From NCBI GenBank assembly GCA_934130265.1, contig CAKOYC010000003.1, positions 1 to 29,852 on the forward strand: a stretch of 29,852 nucleotides of DNA, written 5' to 3'. The DNA is from an uncultured Bacilli bacterium (lineage in GTDB: Bacteria; Bacillota_I; Bacilli_A; RF39; UBA660). The position numbers were made by a program, and so were the translations under genes. The notes below the pieces were generated by a model. It saw nothing but the letters and a program-made list of their open reading frames with translations. It ran no database searches and was not told where the DNA came from. The first letter of the stretch is position 1; each line of letters opens with the position of its first letter. Below are positions 8,273 through 13,608 of the stretch, piece after piece.

Positions 8273-9203
8273 TTATTTGCTTCTTTCTTCATCTAGTATG
8301 TTATTAGAAAGAGAAATAGCTAAAATCATTAAAGAAAAAGGTTTTGGGGAGGCCTCTATTACTACTTATGATTTAGAAGAGACTGATTTAGCTACTGTCT
8401 TAGAAGACTTAGATACAGTATCTTTCTTAACACCATTAAAAGTGGTTATAGCAAATCATGCTAGTTTTTTAACCGCTACTTCAACGGAAGAAGAACAAAG
8501 TCTTAATCATTTGTTAAAATACTTAGATCAAGAAATTGATAGTACTTTGTTTTTTCTAACAGTAAGTAAAATGGATGATAGAAAAAAAATAGGTAAAGAG
8601 TTAAAGAAGAAGATGACATTTCTAGAACTTAATCCTAGTCGAGATGGCTATATAAAGAAAGAACTTACTGGTTATAAATTAGAAAATGGGGTAGTTACTA
8701 ATATATTATCTAGAGTAAATGATAGTTATGATGCTATTTATCAAGAGTGTAATAAATTAAAATTATATAAAATAGATAGTAAGGAAATAACTAATCAAGA
8801 TGTGGCATTGCTATTGCCAATACCTTTAGAAAAACAAGATCAATTATCCTTTGATCTAATAAGAGCTATTGGGCTTAAAGATAAAAAACAAGCTCTTACC
8901 CTATATAATCAGTTAAAAAACTATAATATAGAGGTATTTTCTTTGATGGGATTATTAGAAAGTCAGTATCGTCTTTTATATCAAGTCAAACTACTTAATA
9001 ATAGAGGTTATAGGGAAGATGAAATAGCTAAAAAACTAGCTGTTCATCCATATCGTGCTAAAAAGATATTAGAACTTGGTAGATATAGCTCTATTAAAGA
9101 AATTAAACAGTTTATTTTAAAATTAGCAGACCTAGACTTGAAATTAAAAACAGGAAAGGCTGACAAAGATATAGCTATCGAGTTACTCATTTTGAGTGAG
9201 TAA
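8259..9203 (+). CDS. holA: DNA polymerase III delta subunit (clamp loader)
   Basis: 314 aa, start overlapping alaS by 14 nt. The delta subunit opens the beta clamp and forms the clamp-loader ring with tau/gamma and delta'. The pattern is that of HolA: N-terminal NYLLLSSSSMLLEREIAKII (Rossmann-like AAA+ domain lacking a functional P-loop), DLATVLEDLDTVSFLTPLKV giving the clamp-contacting helix region, TLFFLTVSKMDDRKKIGKEL, and C-terminal domain with FDLIRAIGLKDKKQALTLYNQL and LLESQYRLLYQVK. The final LADLDLKLKTGKADKDIAIELLIL is the conserved HolA C-terminal helix. Length is slightly short but normal for AT-rich Firmicutes. The gene closes the operon. Confidence 0.93.
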   Translation: MKQHNYLLLSSSSMLLEREIAKIIKEKGFGEASITTYDLEETDLATVLEDLDTVSFLTPLKVVIANHASFLTATSTEEEQSLNHLLKYLDQEIDSTLFFLTVSKMDDRKKIGKELKKKMTFLELNPSRDGYIKKELTGYKLENGVVTNILSRVNDSYDAIYQECNKLKLYKIDSKEITNQDVALLLPIPLEKQDQLSFDLIRAIGLKDKKQALTLYNQLKNYNIEVFSLMGLLESQYRLLYQVKLLNNRGYREDEIAKKLAVHPYRAKKILELGRYSSIKEIKQFILKLADLDLKLKTGKADKDIAIELLILSE

Positions 9204-9306
9204 TAGAATTATGTAAAAAGAATGAAATATAATAATCTTAATAATCTTTCTAAAAATTAATAGGTATTACTTTATCATTATTTAAAAGATAATACAATTT
9301 AATAAG

Positions 9307-9340
9307 AAAAATGAATAGTTGTTGAAAATTATTCATTTTT
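9307..9340. terminator. AT-rich hairpin with T-tract after holA, overlapping the next promoter
   Basis: Arms AAAAATGAATA (9307-9317) and TATTCATTTTT (9330-9340), extendable by three inner pairs, followed by two more T. As a plus-strand terminator it would end the alaS-holA operon. The right arm lies inside the spacer of the promoter at 9322-9350. Confidence 0.5.
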
Positions 9341-9350
9341 TTGTTATAAT
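9322..9350 (+). promoter_or_regulatory. Strong sigma-A-type promoter for the 423-aa gene
   Basis: TTGAAA (9322-9327), exactly 17 nt, then TATAAT (9345-9350). This is one of the best consensus matches in the window and stands 28 nt before the chosen ATG at 9379. Confidence 0.75.
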
Positions 9351-9378
9351 AAACACACTTTTGGAAAGAGGGTTTAAA

Positions 9379-10650
9379 ATGAATAGAGAATTAAAAAGAC
9401 AAAAACTTGAGATGTTAGAAAGTGCTGAGACATTAGAAGAAATTATATTGGCTAGTTGGAATATATTTAAAAGTAAATTTACTAGCTATCAAGAACAAGT
9501 TGAATTTATAACTGCTATTGATTCTAAAAAAGATGAATTTTATCAAAAAGAACTAGAACAAAAAAGAGAACAAGTTTACACAGAGTTACTTTTTGCATTT
9601 ATTAATGAAGAGGATAGTAATAATATTATTGAATCAGTTAGTAAAAAAGTTGGTTTAGCATGTTGGGAAATAAAAGATTTAATTTTAACTAAAGAAAAAC
9701 CAAATAAGATTGATAAATCTATAGCTAAATATGTTTTAAAACAATATCCGGAAAGTACTAAAAAAGCAAAAGAACTATCTCATAAAATAAGAGAAGCTAA
9801 AACAAAAGTAAAAATGGTGGAATACTCTGGATGTGATTCTTTTACGGAGTTTAGTAAAAGATATACTAAAGTATCACGTTTTGAGATAGAACAAGCTTAT
9901 GATGTAGTTAAAAAATATGATAATGAATTATATAAGAGATTAGAATTTCCTCTTTTTAAAAAGCATGCTCAAAGAAGAAATGTGGAACTTGGACGATTGG
10001 CATATCGCAAAAATGAAGACATAAGAATTACTAAAGAGTTAGAAAATGGTATTTCTAGAAGTGATTTAGAATCTATTGAACAGAAAGAGTTACTTGCTTT
10101 TTGTAAGGAAAATAGTTTACCAGTAATTTTAGTGAAAAAATATATAGCAAAGTTAAAAGATAATAAAGAAGCTTTTTTCAATCTGAGTTATGATGAACAA
10201 CTTAAAGAATTGTTAGATTATAAAACAGCTGAAATGGAAAAAGCCCAACCAGTTGTTGATGATATTTTAGCTATAAATTGCGGTAAGAAAGAAGCAATTG
10301 ATTATTATTACTATTATAAGAGTGGCTTTTTTAATAGGTATTTTACTCTATTACTTAGTACTTGCCAATTGCATAGTGTTAGTTATATGTTTAAAAATTA
10401 TATTGAAAAGCATAGCAGTTCTTTTAATTGTTTTACTGATAAAGATATTTATACTTATTCTAAAAAAAGAAGTTTGTTTCTAGATGATGAATTAATCACA
10501 TATGATTCAAATGAGTTTTTAAATATCATTAAATCTTTAAAAGAGGAAAATCTTCCTCTTGCTAAAGGATTAGTGGTTCAAAAAATTAAAGAAGTAAAAA
10601 ATGAGAAAAAAGCAGCTAAAGTAATTGTCAAAAAAAATAATATATGTTAA
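9379..10650 (+). CDS. Unrecognised 423-aa, probably all-helical cytoplasmic protein
   Basis: I do not recognise this protein. The start at 9379 follows AAAGAGGG; in-frame sequence upstream of it overlaps the promoter and is discounted. It is Lys/Glu/Leu/Tyr-rich with no signal peptide or membrane segment, and predicted from composition to be largely helical. Weakly similar blocks of 40-70 residues seem to recur, each with an aromatic/charged helix, a short V-x-x-x-I segment and a further helix (for example FSKRYTKVSRFEIEQAYDVV, FCKENSLPVILVKKYIAKL, SKKVGLACWEIKDLI); these may be degenerate HTH-like helical repeats, but this is a weak visual impression. It has its own strong promoter, sits between the holA operon and a tRNA flanked by integrase debris, and may be cargo of a decayed element or a lineage-specific gene. 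Confidence 0.75.
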   Translation: MNRELKRQKLEMLESAETLEEIILASWNIFKSKFTSYQEQVEFITAIDSKKDEFYQKELEQKREQVYTELLFAFINEEDSNNIIESVSKKVGLACWEIKDLILTKEKPNKIDKSIAKYVLKQYPESTKKAKELSHKIREAKTKVKMVEYSGCDSFTEFSKRYTKVSRFEIEQAYDVVKKYDNELYKRLEFPLFKKHAQRRNVELGRLAYRKNEDIRITKELENGISRSDLESIEQKELLAFCKENSLPVILVKKYIAKLKDNKEAFFNLSYDEQLKELLDYKTAEMEKAQPVVDDILAINCGKKEAIDYYYYYKSGFFNRYFTLLLSTCQLHSVSYMFKNYIEKHSSSFNCFTDKDIYTYSKKRSLFLDDELITYDSNEFLNIIKSLKEENLPLAKGLVVQKIKEVKNEKKAAKVIVKKNNIC

Positions 10651-10653
10651 ACT
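10625..10653 (+). promoter_or_regulatory. Promoter for tRNA-Glu inside the 3' end of the upstream gene
   Basis: TTGTCA (10625-10630), 17-nt spacer, TAAACT (10648-10653). Expected transcript start near 10660, about 24 nt before the tRNA. Confidence 0.5.
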
Positions 10654-10682
10654 AATAATGTCTTTTAGCTAAGACATTATTA
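10653..10682. repeat. Perfect 12-bp inverted repeat ending 1 nt before the tRNA
   Basis: TAATAATGTCTT (10653-10664), loop TTAGCT, AAGACATTATTA (10671-10682). There is no T-tract after it, so it is a poor intrinsic terminator. It may be a 5'-leader processing structure or a protein-binding palindrome. Confidence 0.6.
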
Positions 10683-10683
10683 T

Positions 10684-10760
10684 GGCCTGTTGGTGAAGTG
10701 GTTCAACACGCGCGCCTCTCAAGCTCGTATTCACGGGTTCAAACCCCGTACAGGCTACCA
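10684..10760 (+). tRNA. tRNA-Glu (anticodon CUC), CCA encoded
   Basis: A 77-nt cloverleaf: acceptor GGCCTGT pairing with ACAGGCT (first pair G-U), D arm GTG/CAC, anticodon arm CGCGC-CTCTCAA-GCTCG, T arm ACGGG-TTCAAAC-CCCGT, discriminator A, then CCA. Anticodon positions 34-36 read CTC, decoding GAG. The anticodon stem has a C-U mismatch at 29-41. The overall sequence is of the Firmicutes tRNA-Glu type (GGCC...TTGGT-AAG-GGTT). It is isolated, has a promoter and a following terminator, and lies next to an integrase remnant whose coding end faces it, so it is a likely past integration site. Confidence 0.88.
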
Positions 10761-10771
10761 AATATGTTTTT

Positions 10772-10798
10772 AAAGCCTTGATTTATCAGGCTTTTTTA
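10772..10798 (+). terminator. Rho-independent terminator after tRNA-Glu
   Basis: AAAGCC (10772-10777) pairs with GGCTTT (10789-10794); TGA/TCA can extend the stem after a one-base bulge. A T-rich run follows to about 10806. Confidence 0.75.
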
Positions 10799-10833
10799 TT
10801 TTTTTACTCTCAAAATTACGCCGAGTTCTAATC

Positions 10834-10959
10834 TTAAATGTATTTATTGGTAATTTTTGTTATCTCCTTTCTTGCTTTTTCTGATAAATGACCATATTCA
10901 TTAACTGTAGTAGAGTAATTAGTGTGACCTAATCTTCTACTAACACCAAATTGGTTAAA
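10834..10959 (-). pseudogene. C-terminal remnant of a tyrosine-recombinase (phage/ICE-type) integrase
   Basis: Read on the minus strand from about 10959 to the TAA at 10834-10836, the translation contains NQFGVSRRLGHTNYSTTVNE followed by YGHLSEKARKEITKITNKYI. This is the end of a phage-type integrase: the conserved LGH box, then S-T-T-x-x-x-Y-x-H-L with the tyrosine nucleophile. Upstream of Asn-Gln the frame is low-complexity Phe/Ile/Leu sequence and then a stop at 11011-11013; the rest of the catalytic domain (Arg, Lys, HxxR) and the N-terminal domains are gone. The stop is only 74 nt from the tRNA-Glu 3' end, the orientation and spacing expected of an integrase at its attachment site. No functional product is expected. 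Confidence 0.75.
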
Positions 10960-10983
10960 AAATAATATGAAGTAGAAAAAAAT

Positions 10984-11063
10984 TATGTCTAAGTTTTTAT
11001 TAAGAAGTCTTTATTTTATAGGCTCCTTTTTGAAAAGTTAGACATAACTAAAAGTTGGACATA
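10984..11063. repeat. Three copies of a 14-bp motif resembling insertion-sequence ends
   Basis: AAAAGTTAGACATA (11033-11046) and AAAAGTTGGACATA (11050-11063) are direct copies 17 bp apart. TATGTCTAAGTTTT (10984-10997) is an inverted copy with one mismatch. From memory, TGTCYAACTTTT is like the terminal repeat of many IS3-family (IS150-group) elements. No transposase sequence remains between them, so this may be a relic of nested insertions, or an operator array. It begins just where the integrase fragment loses homology. The rest of 10801-11142 shows no other gene. Confidence 0.45.
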
Positions 11064-11114
11064 ATTGTTTTTATAAAAATAAATAAAAAAATAATGTACT
11101 TATTTTAAATATCA

Positions 11115-11123
11115 TGTTATAAT
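11115..11123 (+). promoter_or_regulatory. Extended -10 promoter for the 262-aa gene and tcdA
   Basis: TGT followed by TATAAT (11118-11123) is an extended -10 element 28 nt before the ATG at 11152. The -35 match (TGTACT, 17-nt spacer) is poor. Confidence 0.5.
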
Positions 11124-11151
11124 ATTTCTCTTAAGCGAAGGAGTGATGTAT

Positions 11152-11940
11152 ATGGTAGTATTACCAATGACAATGGACGATAGTATGGTAGAAGTTGAAG
11201 TTAGTTTTCATAATATGTATAAAGAAAAGATGAAATTGCAAGCAGAAAAAAATACAGAAAGTAATGTTATAATAGGTAAGTATTCATTAAATGAATTAGA
11301 AGATGCAAAGTATTATAAAGACCAACCAGTAAGACTAACAGAAACTATACGAAGAATTTCATCATATTATAATAACGATGTAACATCAATTAAAGTAATT
11401 AGTGAAAAATATCATACGAGTGATTTTTGTGACCAATACTCCATACCACTCCCTCCTGAAAAGTCAAATATTTATGTGGATACGTTGTATGGAATACTAG
11501 TTAATAATTTAAGATTTACTAATCCTTTAAAGAAAAAAGATACAGTTTTATCTTTAAAGAGAACAGGAATAGTTAATTCTTTAAACGAACATGAACAGAT
11601 TAACATGTTAGAATTAAGACAAAATACTACTAGTAAATCAGAATATTTTTATCTATTAGATGAACAAGGACTAAATGCTCAAGCTGAGTGGATTTCATTT
11701 TTAGAAACGCTTGATTTTACTATGATTGATAAGAGTTTTAAATCAAGAAGAAGTTATGAACAGATACTTTCAACTTTTGCTAATACAGAAACAAAACTAA
11801 AAAAAAATATGACTAATTATTTACAAATTGGGGAAGAAAATTACTTAATATATAGTTACTATTATCAATTAATAAATAATAAACAATTTTCTAAATATTC
11901 GCTACCACAGAAACAATATATTAAAGAAAAGGTAGCTTAA
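11152..11940 (+). CDS. Unrecognised 262-aa protein upstream of tcdA
   Basis: I do not recognise this protein. The start at 11152 is chosen because AAGGAG (11138-11143) lies 8 nt before it; the in-frame GTG at 11143 and ATG at 11146 are too close to that site. It is soluble-looking, without signal peptide or clear membrane segment. The N-terminal third is Met-rich (MVVLPMTMDDSMVEVEVSF), the middle contains ISEKYHTSDFCDQYSIPLPP and YVDTLYGILVNNL, and the end is Tyr/Gln-rich and helical. Only 1 nt separates its stop from the tcdA start, so the two are expected to be co-translated. That pairing is the only hint of function, and may simply reflect insertion of the cassette next to tcdA. Codon use is like its neighbours. 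Confidence 0.75.
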   Translation: MVVLPMTMDDSMVEVEVSFHNMYKEKMKLQAEKNTESNVIIGKYSLNELEDAKYYKDQPVRLTETIRRISSYYNNDVTSIKVISEKYHTSDFCDQYSIPLPPEKSNIYVDTLYGILVNNLRFTNPLKKKDTVLSLKRTGIVNSLNEHEQINMLELRQNTTSKSEYFYLLDEQGLNAQAEWISFLETLDFTMIDKSFKSRRSYEQILSTFANTETKLKKNMTNYLQIGEENYLIYSYYYQLINNKQFSKYSLPQKQYIKEKVA

Positions 11941-11941
11941 T

Positions 11942-12640
11942 ATGAATAAGTTTGAAAGATTAGAACGTTTAGTAGGAACTAGTATGGTAAATAGTTTTAA
12001 AAATGAAAAAATACTAGTAGTTGGTTGTGGTGGAGTAGGTGGCTATGTTATAGAAGGTTTAGTTAGAAGTTGTTTTACTGATATTACAGTAATTGATTAT
12101 GATATGGTTGATATTACCAATTGTAATAGACAAATAATTGCCCTTAGCAGTACTATTTCTAAAGATAAAGTTGATTTGATTAAAGAACGAGCTTTAGATA
12201 TAAATAGTAACGTTAATATTACATGTTATAAAATAAAACTTGATAGAGATAATATAGATGAAGTGTTTTCTAGCAATTATACTTATGTAATTGATGCTTG
12301 TGATGATATTAAAGCGAAGGAATTATTACTAACTTACTGTTTGAATAAAAAAATACCAATCATAACTTGCCTTGGAATGGGGAAAAGACTAGATCCTACT
12401 AAGATAGAAATAACTACTATTGATAAGACATATAATGATCCACTAGCTAGAAAACTAAGATATTTCTTAAAGAAAAATAGATTATCAGTAAAAACTAAAG
12501 TATGTTTTTCTAAAGAATTACCAGTTAAGCTTGATAGTAAAGTAATAGCATCATCCGTTTTTGTTCCAGCAACAGCTGGTATGGTGATTGCTAGTGAAGT
12601 TTTAAAAGATACAGTAAAAAAGAACAAGAAAAATATTTAA
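11942..12640 (+). CDS. tcdA: tRNA threonylcarbamoyladenosine dehydratase (ThiF/E1-like)
   Basis: 232 aa. TcdA uses ATP to cyclise t6A37 of ANN-decoding tRNAs to ct6A. The E1-like fold is visible: FERLERLVG at the N-terminus, nucleotide-binding ILVVGCGGVGGYVIEGLVRS (residues 24-43), VIDYDMVDITNCNRQ with the Arg/Gln contact to ATP, YVIDACDDIKAKELL, ITCLGMGKRLDPTKIEI, then a loop DPLARKLRYFLKK. The order and the DPLAR-type sequence fit TcdA/CsdL better than ThiF or MoeB, as no CxxC zinc pair is seen. Translation follows the 262-aa gene after 1 nt. The 3' end forms one arm of a terminator shared with lexA. Confidence 0.88.
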   Translation: MNKFERLERLVGTSMVNSFKNEKILVVGCGGVGGYVIEGLVRSCFTDITVIDYDMVDITNCNRQIIALSSTISKDKVDLIKERALDINSNVNITCYKIKLDRDNIDEVFSSNYTYVIDACDDIKAKELLLTYCLNKKIPIITCLGMGKRLDPTKIEITTIDKTYNDPLARKLRYFLKKNRLSVKTKVCFSKELPVKLDSKVIASSVFVPATAGMVIASEVLKDTVKKNKKNI

Positions 12641-12654
12641 CTTGTTCTTTTTTT
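12616..12654. terminator. Bidirectional terminator between tcdA and lexA
   Basis: A perfect 13-bp stem: six A plus GAACAAG (12616-12628) with CTTGTTC plus T-run (12641-12653), loop 12629-12640. T runs on both strands allow termination in both directions; it overlaps the tcdA 3' codons and the lexA stop. Confidence 0.85.
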
Positions 12655-13270
12655 AAAATTTTCTATATAGACCAACAACTTTTCCAAGAATAGTTACTTC
12701 ATCTAAAATAATAGGTTCCATTGTATCATTTTCTGGTTGTAATCTAAAGTGACCATTTTCTTTGTAAAAAGTCTTTACTGTTGCTTCATTATCTTTATTC
12801 ATTGCTACTACTGTTTCTCCGTTATTTGCACTTTGTTGTCTTTCTACAATTAAAATGTCGCCATCATATATACCAACATTTATCATAGATTCACCACTAA
12901 CTCTTAACGTAAATACTTCCTTCTTGTTTCCAACAAGTTCTACCGGAAGAGCGAAAGTTTCATCAGGATGTTCTATCGCTTCAATTGGTGTACCAGCCGT
13001 TACCTTGCCAAGAAGAGGAACTTTTACTACATCTTCTTGTTCATCTAAATATTCATTTGGTACTAATATTTCAATAGTTCTATTAGATCCATCCTCTTTA
13101 GAAATATAACCTTTCTTAACTAATTGCATTAAGTGAAAATGAATAGTAGCAGGAGAATGAAGATTAGCTTCTTCACCAATTTCTCTAACAGTAGGTGGGT
13201 ATCCTTTTTTTGCTGTAAGCTTTTTAATAATTTGTAAAATATCTTGTTGTCTATCTGTCAACTTTTCCAT
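12653..13270 (-). CDS. lexA: LexA, SOS-response repressor
   Basis: 205 aa, start at ATG 13270 after AGGAGG (plus 13280-13285). Residues 1-65 are the winged HTH (LTDRQQDILQIIKKLTAKKG, then YPPTVREIGEEANLHSPATI). The C-terminal S24 peptidase domain has the self-cleavage bond Ala92-Gly93 (VTAGTP), Ser128 in SGESM and Lys166 in EATVKTF, so RecA-stimulated autocleavage should be intact. A CGAA-N-GTTTG box at 13320-13333 overlaps its own promoter, indicating autoregulation. As in Bacillus and Staphylococcus, a small SOS gene is divergent from lexA. Confidence 0.97.
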   Translation of the reverse strand: MEKLTDRQQDILQIIKKLTAKKGYPPTVREIGEEANLHSPATIHFHLMQLVKKGYISKEDGSNRTIEILVPNEYLDEQEDVVKVPLLGKVTAGTPIEAIEHPDETFALPVELVGNKKEVFTLRVSGESMINVGIYDGDILIVERQQSANNGETVVAMNKDNEATVKTFYKENGHFRLQPENDTMEPIILDEVTILGKVVGLYRKF

Positions 13271-13309
13271 CTCTCATTTCCTCCTTTTCTCAATATTACC
13301 ATGTCTATT

Positions 13310-13322
13310 AGTATAATGTCAA
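13310..13322 (-). promoter_or_regulatory. lexA promoter elements
   Basis: On the minus strand TATACT (plus 13310-13315) is the better -10, as it leaves a 30-40 nt leader. A TTGACA (plus 13317-13322) would pair with TAATAT (plus 13293-13298) at an 18-nt spacer, but that start would fall at the ribosome site. Either way the LexA box at 13320-13333 covers the promoter. Confidence 0.5.
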
Positions 13323-13333
13323 ACAAAAATTCG
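13320..13333 (-). promoter_or_regulatory. LexA box 1 (SOS operator, lexA autoregulation)
   Basis: Minus-strand CGAATTTTTGTTTG compared with the Gram-positive LexA consensus CGAAC-N4-GTTCG: 8 of 10 core bases match with the right 4-nt gap. Confidence 0.65.
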
Positions 13334-13343
13334 TAAAAAATAG

Positions 13344-13372
13344 TTGACAAAACAATTGTTCGATAGTAAACT
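13344..13372 (+). promoter_or_regulatory. Promoter of the small membrane-protein gene
   Basis: Consensus TTGACA (13344-13349), 17-nt spacer, TAAACT (13367-13372). The spacer is occupied by LexA box 2. Confidence 0.7.
13349..13362 (+). promoter_or_regulatory. LexA box 2 (SOS operator of the 46-aa gene)
   Basis: AAAACAATTGTTCG: right half-site GTTCG is perfect, left half matches AAC only, with the correct 4-nt gap; 8 of 10 core bases. It lies between -35 and -10, a position that would block polymerase. Confidence 0.7.
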
Positions 13373-13400
13373 TGATTTATCAAGAGGAGGAAATATTATA

Positions 13401-13541
13401 ATGAATGAATTTAAAGAAATTGTGAAAACAGCATTATTAGTAACAATAATATATATGGTTGCCGTTTTAGTAAGTCTAATTTTGTGTGATAAATTAAGTG
13501 ATTTAAAAGATAATAAAATAATGGTAATGGATAACTCTTAA
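13401..13541 (+). CDS. 46-aa single-pass membrane protein, candidate SOS-induced cell-division inhibitor
   Basis: The ATG at 13401 follows a strong AGGAGG (13385-13390). The frame is open upstream, but that part overlaps the promoter and operator. The product starts MNEFKEIVKT, has one hydrophobic helix at about residues 11-28 (ALLVTIIYMVAVLVSLIL) and a short charged tail (CDKLSDLKDNKIMVMDNS). It stands divergent to lexA with a LexA box in its promoter. That is the genetic position of yneA in Bacillus and sosA in Staphylococcus, which encode small single-pass SOS inhibitors of division. Sequence similarity to those is not claimed: YneA has a LysM domain, absent here. The role is an inference from position, regulation and topology. 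Confidence 0.8.
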   Translation: MNEFKEIVKTALLVTIIYMVAVLVSLILCDKLSDLKDNKIMVMDNS

Positions 13542-13577
13542 AACAGTATTTTTCTTCTTTTAAACTGATAAAAAGAC

Positions 13578-13586
13578 TGTTATAAT
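13578..13586 (+). promoter_or_regulatory. Extended -10 promoter for polA
   Basis: TGT then TATAAT (13581-13586), 22 nt before the polA ATG; no good -35. polA may also be reached by read-through from the SOS promoter at 13344. Confidence 0.55.
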
Positions 13587-13608
13587 AGTTAGAGGAAGAA
13601 GGTAGACT

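Noticed and set aside
9183..9203. TTACTCA/TGAGTAA hairpin at the holA stop as a terminator.
   Set aside because: There is no T-tract after it; the hairpin at 9307-9340 is the better candidate.
10298..10483. Hydrophobic 61-codon frame inside the 423-aa gene.
   Set aside because: It is an overlapping Ile/Leu-rich frame in AT-rich DNA without a ribosome site.
12334..12627. Open frame antisense to tcdA (minus strand).
   Set aside because: It is a shadow of tcdA with no ribosome site and no recognisable domain; tcdA motifs are continuous on the plus strand.
12855..13109. Open frame antisense to lexA (plus strand).
   Set aside because: It mirrors the lexA catalytic domain; Ser/Thr-rich composition and no ribosome site.
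13344..13541. A 65-codon frame starting at TTG 13344.
   Set aside because: Its first 19 codons coincide with the -35, LexA box and -10; the strong AGGAGG supports the ATG at 13401.
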